Positions 1 to 8,286 of a stretch of DNA of 21,989 nt are shown in pieces. How positions within the stretch are numbered: the stretch's first letter is position 1; every line of letters begins with the position of its first letter. The stretch covers positions 1 to 21,989 of the forward strand of contig CAYZGR010000052.1 of NCBI GenBank assembly GCA_964478125.1, read 5' to 3'. Made by a program: the position numbers and the translations under genes. This DNA comes from FW021-bin31 sp964478125 (GTDB lineage Bacteria > Bacteroidota > Bacteroidia > Chitinophagales > Chitinophagaceae). The notes under the pieces were generated by a model. The model was not told where the DNA came from. It saw only the letters and a program-made list of their open reading frames with translations, and ran no database searches.

Positions 1-1
1 C

Positions 2-1303
2 GAAGCGGGGATTGCCGGAAATGTGACTATCGCCACTAATATGGCCGGACGTGGTACCGATATTAAACTGGGAGAAGGGGTTGTGGGAGCCGGAGGACTG
101 GCTATATTGGGTACTTCCCGCCATGACAGCAGGCGTGTGGATCTCCAGTTAAGAGGGCGTGCCGGCCGTCAGGGTGACCCCGGATCTTCTCAATTTTTTG
201 TCTCTCTTGAGGATGACCTGATGCGGATGTTCGGCTCCGAGAGAATTGCCGGATTGATGGACCGGATGGGCTACAAAGAAGGCGAAGTGATCCAGCATCG
301 CATGATTTCCAAATCAATTGAACGCGCCCAAAGAAAGGTGGAAGAAAACAATTTCGGCATCCGTAAGCGTTTGCTGGATTACGATGATGTGATGAATAAA
401 CAGCGTACGGTGATCTATGACCGTCGCCGTCATGCTTTATTTGGGGAAAGACTGGCGCTGGATATTGACAATGCCTTTTATGATGTGGCTTCCAATATGG
501 TGACTGCACATAAAAATAATGAAGACCATGAAGGATTTAAACTGGAAGTTATCCGTTATCTTGGCCTGGATACATCCATAACAGCAGAAGATCTGGAAAA
601 TAAAGATGAGGAAACCCTAACCGGGGAATTGTACCGGGAAGCGCGTGAAAACTACGATCGCAAGTCTGCAGATATAGCAAAACAAACCTTGCCGGTTATT
701 AAGCGGATTAAAGAAGATCAGGGCGACCGTGTGGAGAACATTTCCGTACCCTTTACGGATGGTATAAAAGGCCTGAATGTACTGGCCAACCTGGATGAAC
801 TCATAAAGACGGACGGAAAGGCGCTGACCAAAGCATTGGAAAAGAATGCCACCCTCGCTTTTATTGATGAATCCTGGAAGGAACACCTGCGTGAAATGGA
901 TGAATTGAAACAGTCTGTTCAGAGTGCCGTTTATGAACAGAAGGATCCTTTGGTTGTATATAAGGTGGAGGCCTTCGGTGTTTTCCGTGAAATGGTGATA
1001 CAGACCAATCTGGAGATTATCTCATTCCTTTGTAAAGCCTCGATCCCTGTCGCCGAAAATGAGCCGCAACGGATCAGAGAAGGACATGAGAAGCGCACCG
1101 ATATGAGTAAAATGCGTATGAAAAAAGAGCAGTATGCAGGCGCTCCGGCCGGATCAGGAGGATACGATGATGAAGAATACTATGACAATAGCGAGCCGGT
1201 TAAGCAGGAGCCCGTACGGGTGGGTCCGAAAGTGGGAAGGAATGATCCGTGTCCTTGTGGCAGCGGTAAGAAATATAAGCATTGCCATGGGAAAGCGGTT
1301 TAG
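2..1303 (+). CDS. secA: SecA preprotein translocase ATPase, C-terminal part (5' truncated)
   Basis: SecA is the cytoplasmic ATPase motor that pushes unfolded preproteins through the SecYEG channel. Only about 433 C-terminal residues are present, because the reading frame is open from base 2 and the gene starts outside the window. The visible part begins in the second helicase-like nucleotide-binding domain, with TIATNMAGRGTDIKL and the arginine-rich LRGRAGRQGDPG motif. The helical scaffold and wing domains follow (LLDYDDVMNKQR, then FIDESWKEHLREMDELKQSV). The protein ends in a linker and an intact zinc-binding tail, CPCGSGKKYKHCHG, which in known SecA proteins binds SecB, ribosomes or lipid. 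The stop is at 1301-1303. deoC follows 41 bases later on the same strand. The family assignment is essentially certain; the GTG at base 23 is an internal valine codon, not a start. Confidence 0.98.
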   Translation, partial: EAGIAGNVTIATNMAGRGTDIKLGEGVVGAGGLAILGTSRHDSRRVDLQLRGRAGRQGDPGSSQFFVSLEDDLMRMFGSERIAGLMDRMGYKEGEVIQHRMISKSIERAQRKVEENNFGIRKRLLDYDDVMNKQRTVIYDRRRHALFGERLALDIDNAFYDVASNMVTAHKNNEDHEGFKLEVIRYLGLDTSITAEDLENKDEETLTGELYREARENYDRKSADIAKQTLPVIKRIKEDQGDRVENISVPFTDGIKGLNVLANLDELIKTDGKALTKALEKNATLAFIDESWKEHLREMDELKQSVQSAVYEQKDPLVVYKVEAFGVFREMVIQTNLEIISFLCKASIPVAENEPQRIREGHEKRTDMSKMRMKKEQYAGAPAGSGGYDDEEYYDNSEPVKQEPVRVGPKVGRNDPCPCGSGKKYKHCHGKAV

Positions 1304-1344
1304 GTGGCAGTAAGCAGTTTTGAATATTAAATTCTGTATATAAA

Positions 1345-2007
1345 TTGAATATCGCATCCTACATAGATCATACGGCGTTAAAGTCTGTTACTACGAAGGG
1401 AGATATAGAAAGGTTATGTAGAGAAGCCCGGACGTATCAATTTAAAGCGGTGTGTGTTCCCCCTTATTATGTATCTTATGCAAAAAAGCAGTTGGGAAAC
1501 AGCCCGGTAAAGGTGGCTACGGTTATTGGATTTCCCTTGGGATATTCCATGATTACAGTGAAGGAAAAGGAAGTAAAAGTCGCATTGGCAGATGGAGCGG
1601 ATGAGATAGATATGGTCCTTAATCTTGCAGCGCTAAAAAATGGTAATTGGAATTATTTAGAAAAAGAGGCAAAGGCGGTTTTAGATCCGGTAAAAGAAAA
1701 AAAGAAAATTCTAAAAGTGATCATAGAGAGCGGTCTTCTTAGTAATGCGGAAATAATCAATTGTTGCAATTTATATGCCGGGGCAGGCGTTCATTTTTTA
1801 AAGACTTCCACAGGATTTGCAGAAAAAGGTGCTTCTGTGGCAGCGGTAAAACTTATGAGAAAGCATTTGCCCGAGACTGTTTCGATCAAGGCTTCGGGGG
1901 GTATCCGTACTTTCGGATTCGCAAAGGAACTGATTGCTGCAGGCGCTTCGCGTCTGGGTTGCAGTGCCGGTGTGAAAATCATGGAACAGGCAGGCACAAT
2001 AGAATAA
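1345..2007 (+). CDS. deoC: deoxyribose-phosphate aldolase
   Basis: DeoC cleaves 2-deoxyribose-5-phosphate to acetaldehyde and glyceraldehyde-3-phosphate, feeding deoxynucleoside carbon into glycolysis in the cytoplasm. The 220-residue product has the usual length and the TIM-barrel signatures: YIDHTALK near the N-terminus, DGADEIDMVLN with the catalytic Asp at 89, FLKTSTGF with the Schiff-base Lys at 153, and IKASGGIRT with the second Lys at 182. It ends in RLGCSAGVKIM, a variant of the family's phosphate-binding tail. The start is a TTG. The frame opens only after a stop at 1321-1323 and holds no ATG or GTG before the conserved N-terminus, so TTG is the best choice, although no good ribosome binding site is visible. 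The SPOR gene begins four bases after its stop, suggesting co-transcription. Confidence 0.95.
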   Translation: MNIASYIDHTALKSVTTKGDIERLCREARTYQFKAVCVPPYYVSYAKKQLGNSPVKVATVIGFPLGYSMITVKEKEVKVALADGADEIDMVLNLAALKNGNWNYLEKEAKAVLDPVKEKKKILKVIIESGLLSNAEIINCCNLYAGAGVHFLKTSTGFAEKGASVAAVKLMRKHLPETVSIKASGGIRTFGFAKELIAAGASRLGCSAGVKIMEQAGTIE

Positions 2008-2011
2008 ACTT

Positions 2012-2497
2012 ATGAAACACCTATTCAAAAAGATATCCTGTATGTTGGGCTTTAGCAGTCTATGTCTGATTGCTTTTTCTGTTCAGGCTCAAGTGGAGCA
2101 TCCCGTTACCTTTCATACGGAGCAGGATGCTTACGTGATCAAGGATCCCCGTATTGACCTTCTTATCCAGAAACAACGCTATTTAAATACCCTGGCTTTA
2201 AAGAATGTAACGGGCTATCGTGTTCAGGTAATTAGCACTTCTGACCGCTCTGCTGCAAATGGGGCTCGTGCTAAGCTGATGCGGTTGTTTCCGCAGTATA
2301 AAACTTATTTGGAATACCAGTCTCCATATTTCAGGGTGCGGATCGGTGATTTTCTTCAAAAGGACAGTGCACACGCTTTGCAGGAAGAGTTGGAACAGTA
2401 CTTTCCCAACGGGGCATTTACCATACAGGACCGGATAAATATTGATCCCAAAGAATTGCTGTATCAGTACAAAAAGCAACATGGAACACAAGATTAA
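2012..2497 (+). CDS. secreted SPOR-domain protein
   Basis: This 161-residue protein starts with a signal peptide (KK-rich start, hydrophobic stretch to about residue 22, then SVQAQ, the likely cleavage site near 27). A SPOR-like domain follows at roughly residues 66-143, seen in the pattern GYRVQVISTSDRSAANGARAKLMRLFP...YFRVRIGDF...ALQEELEQYFP. SPOR domains bind glycan strands of peptidoglycan lacking stem peptides, so a periplasmic cell-wall role is likely; the exact function is unknown. The gene lies four bases after deoC, and its last 17 bases overlap the start of the M20 amidohydrolase gene, which suggests translational coupling. No catalytic domain is visible. The SPOR call rests on pattern and length rather than a profile search. 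Confidence 0.85.
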   Translation: MKHLFKKISCMLGFSSLCLIAFSVQAQVEHPVTFHTEQDAYVIKDPRIDLLIQKQRYLNTLALKNVTGYRVQVISTSDRSAANGARAKLMRLFPQYKTYLEYQSPYFRVRIGDFLQKDSAHALQEELEQYFPNGAFTIQDRINIDPKELLYQYKKQHGTQD

Positions 2498-3665
2498 GCA
2501 GTTGGCACAAGCGCTGGCTCCTCAATTTATAAAAGTCCGCCGTCATTTGCATGCACATCCGGAACTTTCCTATCAGGAATATGAAACCTCCCGATTTATC
2601 AAAGAGAGACTGGAGGAATGGAATATACCTTTTCGTGCACCGGTGGCGGGCACCGGCATTGTCGGCCTGATCAGGGGAAAGTACCCGGATAAAAAAGTGA
2701 TTGCCCTCCGGGCGGATATGGATGCTTTACCCATTACAGAAGCTAATAAGGTAGCGTATCGTTCCCAAAATGAGGGCGTGATGCATGCCTGTGGCCATGA
2801 TGTACATACGACTTGCCTGTTAGGAGCAACAAAGATATTAAAAGAGCTTGAAGGAGAGATCGAGGGCACCGTTAAACTGATCTTTCAGCCCGGAGAAGAA
2901 AAGGCGCCGGGGGGGGCCAGTCTGATGATCAAGGAGGGCGTTCTGGAAGATCCAAGGCCGGATGCTATACTGGGATTGCATGTACAACCCGAACTGGAGG
3001 TTGGGAAGCTGGGTTTCAGGCCGGGTGTGGCAATGGCTTCCGCGGATGAGGTTTACATTACTGTGCGGGGAAAGGGCGGGCATGCCGCATCCCCCCATTT
3101 GACCTCGGATACTATTTTAATTGCTTCGCATATCGTCGTGGCTTTGCAACAACTTATCAGCAGAAACAAAGATCCTTTCACGCCTTCCGTATTTTCTATC
3201 TGTTCTTTTAATGGCGGGTTCACTACCAATGTTATCCCGTCGGAGGTAAAACTAAAAGGCACCTTTCGGGCAATGGACGAAGCCTGGCGTTTTAAGGCGC
3301 ATGAATTAATAAAAAAAGAGGCGAAAGCTATTGCAGAAGGTATGGGGGCGGAAGCTGAAGTAGAGATCCCTCCGGGGTACCCCAGTTTGATCAATGATGA
3401 TACCGTCACTCAAAAAGCCAGATCACTTGCAGAAAAGTTTATGGGTAAAGAAAAGGTGGAAACAATAGCCAAACGAATGGGAGGGGAGGATTTTTCTTTT
3501 TATTCGCAAGAGATCCCCGCCTGCTTTTACCGTCTGGGTGTCGGAAACATTACCCGGGGAATCACCTCTAACGTGCATACCCCCACCTTTAATATTGACG
3601 AGCGTGCAATCGAAATAGGAATGGGGGTAATGGCTTATTTGGCCACTCAAATGCGGATCGAATGA
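2481..3665 (+). CDS. M20 family (M20D-like) amidohydrolase / metallopeptidase
   Basis: A cytoplasmic zinc or manganese hydrolase of 394 residues, of the amidohydrolase group that includes N-acyl-amino-acid and hippurate hydrolases, IAA-amino-acid hydrolases and N-acetyldiaminopimelate deacetylases. Visible motifs are RRHLHAHPELSYQE (residues 20-33), the metal-binding HACGHDVHT with Cys104 and His106, QPGEEKAPGGA with Glu139 and Glu140, LGLHVQP with His167, the dimerisation-domain segment GKGGHAASPH, and the last metal ligand His366 in NVHTPTF. All expected ligands are present, so the enzyme should be active. The substrate cannot be read from sequence. The ATG at 2481 is preferred because it begins directly before the conserved N-terminal helix, and it overlaps the SPOR gene by 17 bases. 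The gene runs convergently toward the response regulator, 24 bases away. Confidence 0.93.
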   Translation: MEHKIKQLAQALAPQFIKVRRHLHAHPELSYQEYETSRFIKERLEEWNIPFRAPVAGTGIVGLIRGKYPDKKVIALRADMDALPITEANKVAYRSQNEGVMHACGHDVHTTCLLGATKILKELEGEIEGTVKLIFQPGEEKAPGGASLMIKEGVLEDPRPDAILGLHVQPELEVGKLGFRPGVAMASADEVYITVRGKGGHAASPHLTSDTILIASHIVVALQQLISRNKDPFTPSVFSICSFNGGFTTNVIPSEVKLKGTFRAMDEAWRFKAHELIKKEAKAIAEGMGAEAEVEIPPGYPSLINDDTVTQKARSLAEKFMGKEKVETIAKRMGGEDFSFYSQEIPACFYRLGVGNITRGITSNVHTPTFNIDERAIEIGMGVMAYLATQMRIE

Positions 3666-3689
3666 TGATCTGGCAGTGCGTAAACGCGT

Positions 3690-4454
3690 TCAATATTTAC
3701 GTTTTTTGACCGCTTCAAAAAGGCCTGTGACCAGTTTGCGCTTCTGGTGGCTGATCGGTATTTTTACATTATCCTGCATGATCAGGTATCCACCATCATT
3801 GCGATTGTATTTTTTTAAATAATTGGGATTGATCAGATAGGATTGATGCACCCGGATGAAAAAAAAGCTTTCCAAAGTATTTTCTACCTCCTTTAGCGTT
3901 TTACTGATCACTACCTTGCTGCCTTCGGAAAGGAAAAAGGTGGTATAATTACTTTGGCTCTGGCAATACATGATGTCCTTCACCTCTATAAACTCATATC
4001 CATCAGATACAGGCACCGATATTTTACTCTTTAAAATGCCCTCTTTTTTTAAATGTTCCAAAAGTTGATCAAGCTGGTGTGCCGGGTGTGTCTTTTTTGA
4101 AACCAGCTCTTTCCATTCTGCTATGGCCTCCTTAAGTTCCTGTTCGTCAATAGGCTTTAATAAATAATTAATGGCTTTAGCTTTAAACGCCTGAATCGCA
4201 TATTGGCTGTAGGCAGTCGTAAAAATTACGTCAAAATTGCGCTTAGGCAATTGATCAAGCAACTGAAATCCATTAAGCCCCGGCATTTCAATATCCAAAA
4301 AAAGCAGATCAATAGGCGTTTCAGGCAGCCGTTTCAGCGCCTCTTGTACCTTGTGGGTCTTATAAGTTACGTTCATTTCCGGAAATAACGTATGAAGATG
4401 GATTACCAGGCTTTCGATACAATGGATCTCATCATCAACTATGGCTATATTCAT
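3690..4454 (-). CDS. LytTR-family response regulator
   Basis: A 254-residue DNA-binding response regulator. The receiver domain covers about residues 1-115, with the acidic pair Asp7-Asp8, the phosphoacceptor Asp54 in LLFLDIEMPGLNG, the Thr79-Thr80 switch and Lys100-Pro101 (LLKPID). A linker leads to a LytTR DNA-binding domain at about 143-250, recognised from SVPVSDGYEFIEVKDIMYCQ, the NYTTFF strand and FFFIRVHQSYLINPNYL. Proteins of this build bind direct repeats upstream of target promoters when phosphorylated by LytS-type kinases. The gene lies 11 bases downstream of the TPR histidine kinase on the same strand, so the two are almost certainly one operon and cognate partners. Its targets cannot be read from the window. 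Confidence 0.96.
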   Translation of the reverse strand: MNIAIVDDEIHCIESLVIHLHTLFPEMNVTYKTHKVQEALKRLPETPIDLLFLDIEMPGLNGFQLLDQLPKRNFDVIFTTAYSQYAIQAFKAKAINYLLKPIDEQELKEAIAEWKELVSKKTHPAHQLDQLLEHLKKEGILKSKISVPVSDGYEFIEVKDIMYCQSQSNYTTFFLSEGSKVVISKTLKEVENTLESFFFIRVHQSYLINPNYLKKYNRNDGGYLIMQDNVKIPISHQKRKLVTGLFEAVKKRKY

Positions 4455-4465
4455 ATTTCAGTTTA

Positions 4466-6559
4466 TTAAAGGTGATTGGAAATAGGCTCCGTTCCATTTT
4501 CCAGGATTAATACTACTTTTGTCCCTCCTCTTTGCCCTGATTCCTCCATCTGATCAATTATGTTCAAATTTATTTTGTGGTTATAACTTTTATTAAATTG
4601 TTCAATACGATCCCGGGTGATCTTCATGCCCAGGCTTTTCTTATCCTTTGCATGGTCGGAAGGAGGCACAGAAGAATGATTCCTTCGTCCCACCCCATTG
4701 TCTTCTATTATAATATGTACTTCGGGCCCCTGCTTCGTAATATGTATGTTTAAGAATTTGATGGGTTTTTCAGAAGGCAGCAATCCGTGCCATATGGCAT
4801 TTTCTACAAATGGCTGTAAAAGGAGGGGCGGGATCTGTATTTTATCCATCTCTTCAGGATGTAAAGCTTGCAATTTAAAATGAAAGTTGTCTTCAAAGCG
4901 CTTTTCTTCCAGGGTTATATAATACCGGATCAACTTTAATTCTTCTTCCAGGGAAATAATATTGCTCTTTGGAAGTTCCAGTATCATCCTGAAAAAGCGG
5001 CTCAATACGATTAGATACTGGGCTGCTTTTTTTGTCTGTCCTTTCTGAATCAGAAGGTGAATGGCACTTAAACTGTTAAATAGAAAATGTGGATTTAATT
5101 GCGTTCTTGTCGCAAGCATCTCCGCCTGGGCAATATTCTTTTCATACCGGGCCTTTAACAGCTCTTCTCTATTCTTATGCAAAAGCTGTTCTGCATGCCT
5201 CTTGGCTTTTCTGTTTCTATATTGCAAAAATACAAACAACAGAATAAATAAAATGAAGGCGATAAGAAGAATAAAGTATATTTTGTGAATAAGAATTTTT
5301 TCTTTTTGGGCAATGATCTGTTCCTCCCGAAGCAGGTTCTCGCTTTGAAGCAGATTGATTTTGGACTCCTTCTGATCGAGTTTGTATTGGTTAGTCAATG
5401 CCGCCACTTTAATTTTTTGTCGTGAAAGCGCAATGCTGTCTTCGTAAGATTTTGCTTTTTTGTAGTAAGAAAGCGCCTCAGAATACTTTCTTTGTTGTTC
5501 TTTTATGGCAGAGATGGAATAGGCGTTCTTCGAGATGAGCTCTTTATTCCTGATACTGTCTGCCATTTTTAAAGACTGTAGAAAGAAGATCAAAGCTGTG
5601 TTTGAATTGTTAGTCTTTTGATATAGACTACCCAATTCTCTTAATAGTTGTGCTTCTTTTGTTTTATTATTGAGTTCCCTGAATTGATCCAGCGCCTTTA
5701 GATAATAGTCTTTGGCTTTTTGGATGTTTTTGTTTTCTTTGAAATGAGCCCTGCCATAGAATTGATTAGTGATGGCCAGTCCGAAAGGGTCCTTCCTTAA
5801 TTTATTAATGACATAGAGTGTGTCCAGGTAATGAAGTGCATTAGTATAATTTCCATTATTTATATAATAATCGCTGATAGACAAGAGATCCATTGCGATC
5901 CCCAGACTGTCATTCTTTTCCCGCTCTGCTTTTAAGGCTCGTTTAAAATGATCCAGCGCTTCCTCTTCCTTTCCGGGGATATTGCTCAACGCGTTCCCCA
6001 GCCCGTTATTTGAAATGGCAATGTTCTTCAGATTATTCTCATCTACGGCTATTTTTAAGGCCTTTATATAATACTTAATGGAAAGGTCATACTGTTGATC
6101 GTATCTTGCTGCCAGACCTGCATTATTTGCGAATATCATTTTATAAATAGGCGGTACCTCCCTATTATTTACGAGTTGGGAGGCCTTTATATGAAGAGGT
6201 ATGGCTTGAGCATACCATTCGTGATAACGATAGAGTAAACCCAGATTGTCCAGTGCAAGTGCATAAAGAAGGGTATCATTTATCTTTAGTCCGATATCTA
6301 TGGCCTCCCTTGCATATTTATATTCTTTATTCTCCCGGTGATCCCGTCGATGCAGCTCCCGGGTAAAATGGATGATTCGAATAATGCGCAGGGAATCGTC
6401 TTTGGTGTCTTTTAATTCCGATTCAAGCTGAATAAGCTGCTCATTTTGTGAAAAGGCGTTTATATGGAATGTACATAAGAGAACCAGGAGAGCCGGTCGG
6501 TACAGCCATTTGATGGTGATTGTTTTGGATATTAGTATGTAATAATGATATACGCGCAT
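4466..6559 (-). CDS. TPR-containing LytS-type sensor histidine kinase
   Basis: A 697-residue membrane sensor kinase. It opens with an export signal (hydrophobic WLYRPALLVLLCTF, likely cleavage near INAFSQ, residue 38). A periplasmic stretch of tetratricopeptide-type helical repeats covers about residues 80-375 (for example ALALDNLGLLYRYHEWYAQAI, NNGLGNALSNIPGKEEEALDHFKRAL). A coiled region then leads to one membrane helix at about 427-447. The cytoplasmic part has the His_kinase H box QLNPHFLFNSL with His491, the N box FVENAIWHG with Asn587, the G1 box EDNGVG at 619-624 and the G2-like SLGMKITRDRI. All ATP-binding motifs are intact, so it should be catalytically active. It sits 11 bases before the LytTR regulator and 72 bases after a second kinase gene. 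TPR sensors of this type may detect proteins or peptides at the envelope; the signal is unknown. Confidence 0.94.
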   Translation of the reverse strand: MRVYHYYILISKTITIKWLYRPALLVLLCTFHINAFSQNEQLIQLESELKDTKDDSLRIIRIIHFTRELHRRDHRENKEYKYAREAIDIGLKINDTLLYALALDNLGLLYRYHEWYAQAIPLHIKASQLVNNREVPPIYKMIFANNAGLAARYDQQYDLSIKYYIKALKIAVDENNLKNIAISNNGLGNALSNIPGKEEEALDHFKRALKAEREKNDSLGIAMDLLSISDYYINNGNYTNALHYLDTLYVINKLRKDPFGLAITNQFYGRAHFKENKNIQKAKDYYLKALDQFRELNNKTKEAQLLRELGSLYQKTNNSNTALIFFLQSLKMADSIRNKELISKNAYSISAIKEQQRKYSEALSYYKKAKSYEDSIALSRQKIKVAALTNQYKLDQKESKINLLQSENLLREEQIIAQKEKILIHKIYFILLIAFILFILLFVFLQYRNRKAKRHAEQLLHKNREELLKARYEKNIAQAEMLATRTQLNPHFLFNSLSAIHLLIQKGQTKKAAQYLIVLSRFFRMILELPKSNIISLEEELKLIRYYITLEEKRFEDNFHFKLQALHPEEMDKIQIPPLLLQPFVENAIWHGLLPSEKPIKFLNIHITKQGPEVHIIIEDNGVGRRNHSSVPPSDHAKDKKSLGMKITRDRIEQFNKSYNHKINLNIIDQMEESGQRGGTKVVLILENGTEPISNHL

Positions 6560-6609
6560 TTTTTTTATAATTAATAATTACGATACCGGCAAAAACATCA
6601 GAAGCGGGC

Positions 6610-6627
6610 TTATTCTTATAAGAATAA
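6610..6627. promoter_or_regulatory. perfect 18-bp palindrome between the two kinase genes
   Basis: The sequence TTATTCTTATAAGAATAA equals its own reverse complement. It begins four bases past the stop codon of the seven-helix kinase gene, inside the 72-base gap before the TPR kinase gene. It is AT-rich and has no T-tract after it in the direction of transcription, so it is not a standard intrinsic terminator. It could be a dimer-binding operator for a promoter of the downstream kinase gene or an intercistronic mRNA hairpin. A weak -7-like element, TGTTTTTG on the minus strand (6590-6597), lies downstream of it and would suit the operator reading. Confidence 0.45.
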
Positions 6628-6631
6628 ACGT

Positions 6632-8044
6632 TTAGGCCGGATAGGCTATCTTAATAATAATTCTTGAATTTTTATTCTCTTTTTTAAGTTCTTCTTCAGT
6701 TAGAACGTAATAGCTGATTTTACTATCATGGTTTTTATTGAAAAGTTTGATGCGTTCCATCGTGATCTGTCTGTTCGCTTTCTTATGGGATCTTATTATG
6801 TGATCAGCTGCTTCTATCTTTTTTCCACCGTCGTCTCCTTCAATTAAAATAGTCAACGATGCATCTGACTGATAGAGGGTAATTGTTATTTTGCTGTTGG
6901 TTTGGCCGTTAGATTGTATCCCATTCCATAATGCTTCTTCGACGAAGGGCTGTAGCAGCATAGGAGGAATGATAAGATGTCCGATGTCTATTTCTTTGTC
7001 TATTTTAATATTATAGGAAAAATTTTTATTGAAACGTATTTTTTCGAGAGCAAGGTAATGTTCTGTCATATTCAGCTCCTGTTCCAATGAAATGGTAGGA
7101 TATTGATTGGAATCAAGCGTTTTACGGATGAACTGGCTGAATTTGATTAAATATTGAATAGCTTCTCTATTCTGATTAATTTGGATGTAATATTTAATAA
7201 CGTTTAGATAATTAAATAGGAAATGGGGATTGATCTGGGTGCGTAATGCAAGCGCTTCAGCTTGGGCTATCTCCTTTTCATTGATAGCTAACGTGTTTAT
7301 TTGAGTTTGGTTCCGGTTTCTTTCTTCGTAAAAGATATAAGTCCGGTAAGTGAGCGCCAGTGTAAAGCTGACGACCTCAAGAAAGATTCCTGCGTAAAAG
7401 TAGCTCATGGAGTCCAGACGATAGAAAAAGGATGGGAGCAGTCCTGAAGTAGTGTCTCTGAGTATTGCAAAAAGAGCTCCTGAAAAATACCAGCAACTGC
7501 CCAAAACGAAATAACTTTTGACAGGAGACCTTATTCCCATTACTACCCACAGGATAGCTACCATGCTCATAAAAAGGATTACCAGGCGGGAAAAAATAAA
7601 AAAAAGCAATCTGTTCTCCGGCAATGCCGGCCGTATAAAACAATATAATATGCCATATAATATGCCGCTGATGGCCATTATACGGATCCAGTAAAACAAT
7701 CTTTTATTCTGAGATCCGATTTCCAATAACCGGATCGTAAAGAAGCAATAGGCTGAAAAGGCCAATAGCGTGACAAGCTCAAGTCCGGCTCCCGTAAAGC
7801 CTGCTGATTCCAGAAACGATGGCTGGGCCTTTATTCCTCTTTCTAGATGAAATAAGCCTCCTGCGAGGCTAAAAAGAAGGAAAAGAAAATAATAAAAATA
7901 TATTCGATCTTTAGTCTTCAGAAAGATAAGCCCAATAAAAAAACTAAGGAATCCGATAGCACCGCAGAACAACAAGCTTGTATCCATGGCAATAGGAGTC
8001 GCCATCCCGATAGGCTGAAACGTTATGATCTCACAAACGGACAT
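6632..8044 (-). CDS. seven-helix LytS-type histidine kinase with degenerate ATP-binding motifs
   Basis: A 470-residue membrane protein. The N-terminal half contains about seven hydrophobic segments (roughly residues 22-42, 48-66, 86-107, 118-138, 146-170, 177-196 and 212-238), an arrangement like 7TM sensor domains. The C-terminal half is a LytS-type kinase with an intact phosphoacceptor box RTQINPHFLFNYL, His274. The ATP-binding side is degraded compared with the neighbouring kinase: the N box reads FVEEALWNG instead of FVENAIWHG, so the Mg-binding Asn is Glu370; the G1 box reads EGDDGG rather than EDNGVG; and the G2 glycine is missing (NRQITMERI). It may therefore be a pseudokinase, or phosphorylated in trans by the TPR kinase. 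It lies upstream of that kinase and the LytTR regulator on the same strand. The ATG at 8044 gives a short hydrophilic start; Met14 or Met20 are possible alternatives. Confidence 0.88.
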   Translation of the reverse strand: MSVCEIITFQPIGMATPIAMDTSLLFCGAIGFLSFFIGLIFLKTKDRIYFYYFLFLLFSLAGGLFHLERGIKAQPSFLESAGFTGAGLELVTLLAFSAYCFFTIRLLEIGSQNKRLFYWIRIMAISGILYGILYCFIRPALPENRLLFFIFSRLVILFMSMVAILWVVMGIRSPVKSYFVLGSCWYFSGALFAILRDTTSGLLPSFFYRLDSMSYFYAGIFLEVVSFTLALTYRTYIFYEERNRNQTQINTLAINEKEIAQAEALALRTQINPHFLFNYLNVIKYYIQINQNREAIQYLIKFSQFIRKTLDSNQYPTISLEQELNMTEHYLALEKIRFNKNFSYNIKIDKEIDIGHLIIPPMLLQPFVEEALWNGIQSNGQTNSKITITLYQSDASLTILIEGDDGGKKIEAADHIIRSHKKANRQITMERIKLFNKNHDSKISYYVLTEEELKKENKNSRIIIKIAYPA

Positions 8045-8286
8045 ATGGGTATTGATTATGCATTCAATGTTTCAGAAGGAAAGATAGGGTTTATTTTTCT
8101 GAAAAAATGAGGGAGTAATAATTCGATCAATCTTATTGAGTAATTGATATACTTTTTCGAGTATTTGAGGTGCTTTTCTCCCGATAGGAAAGATAATAAG
8201 TCATTTAGATGGTTTACTCACTTTTTTGGCCAGAATACTTAATGACTGTTGTTTCCTTTTATCAGTTCTTGCAGATTTGTGGTAGA
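8045..8286. other. divergent intergenic region between the seven-helix kinase and the gap-interrupted gene
   Basis: About 240 bases that must contain promoters for both directions. A near-match to the -7 consensus, CAGATTTG at 8272-8279, lies too close to the ATG at 8287 to be convincing. A small hairpin (ATACT 8149-8153, AGTAT 8160-8164) is visible. No exact TAnnTTTG box was found on either strand. Confidence 0.5.

Noticed and set aside
1761..2015. Plus-strand open frame overlapping the end of deoC
   Set aside because: It is a frame-shifted reading of the conserved deoC C-terminus; deoC itself is intact.
3053..3409. Minus-strand open frame inside the M20 amidohydrolase gene
   Set aside because: Fully overlapped by a gene with all expected metal ligands, and no domain pattern of its own.
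3678..3690. Short GC palindrome between the converging M20 and response regulator genes as a terminator
   Set aside because: The stem is only four base pairs with a two-base centre and no adjacent T-tract of useful length on the plus strand.
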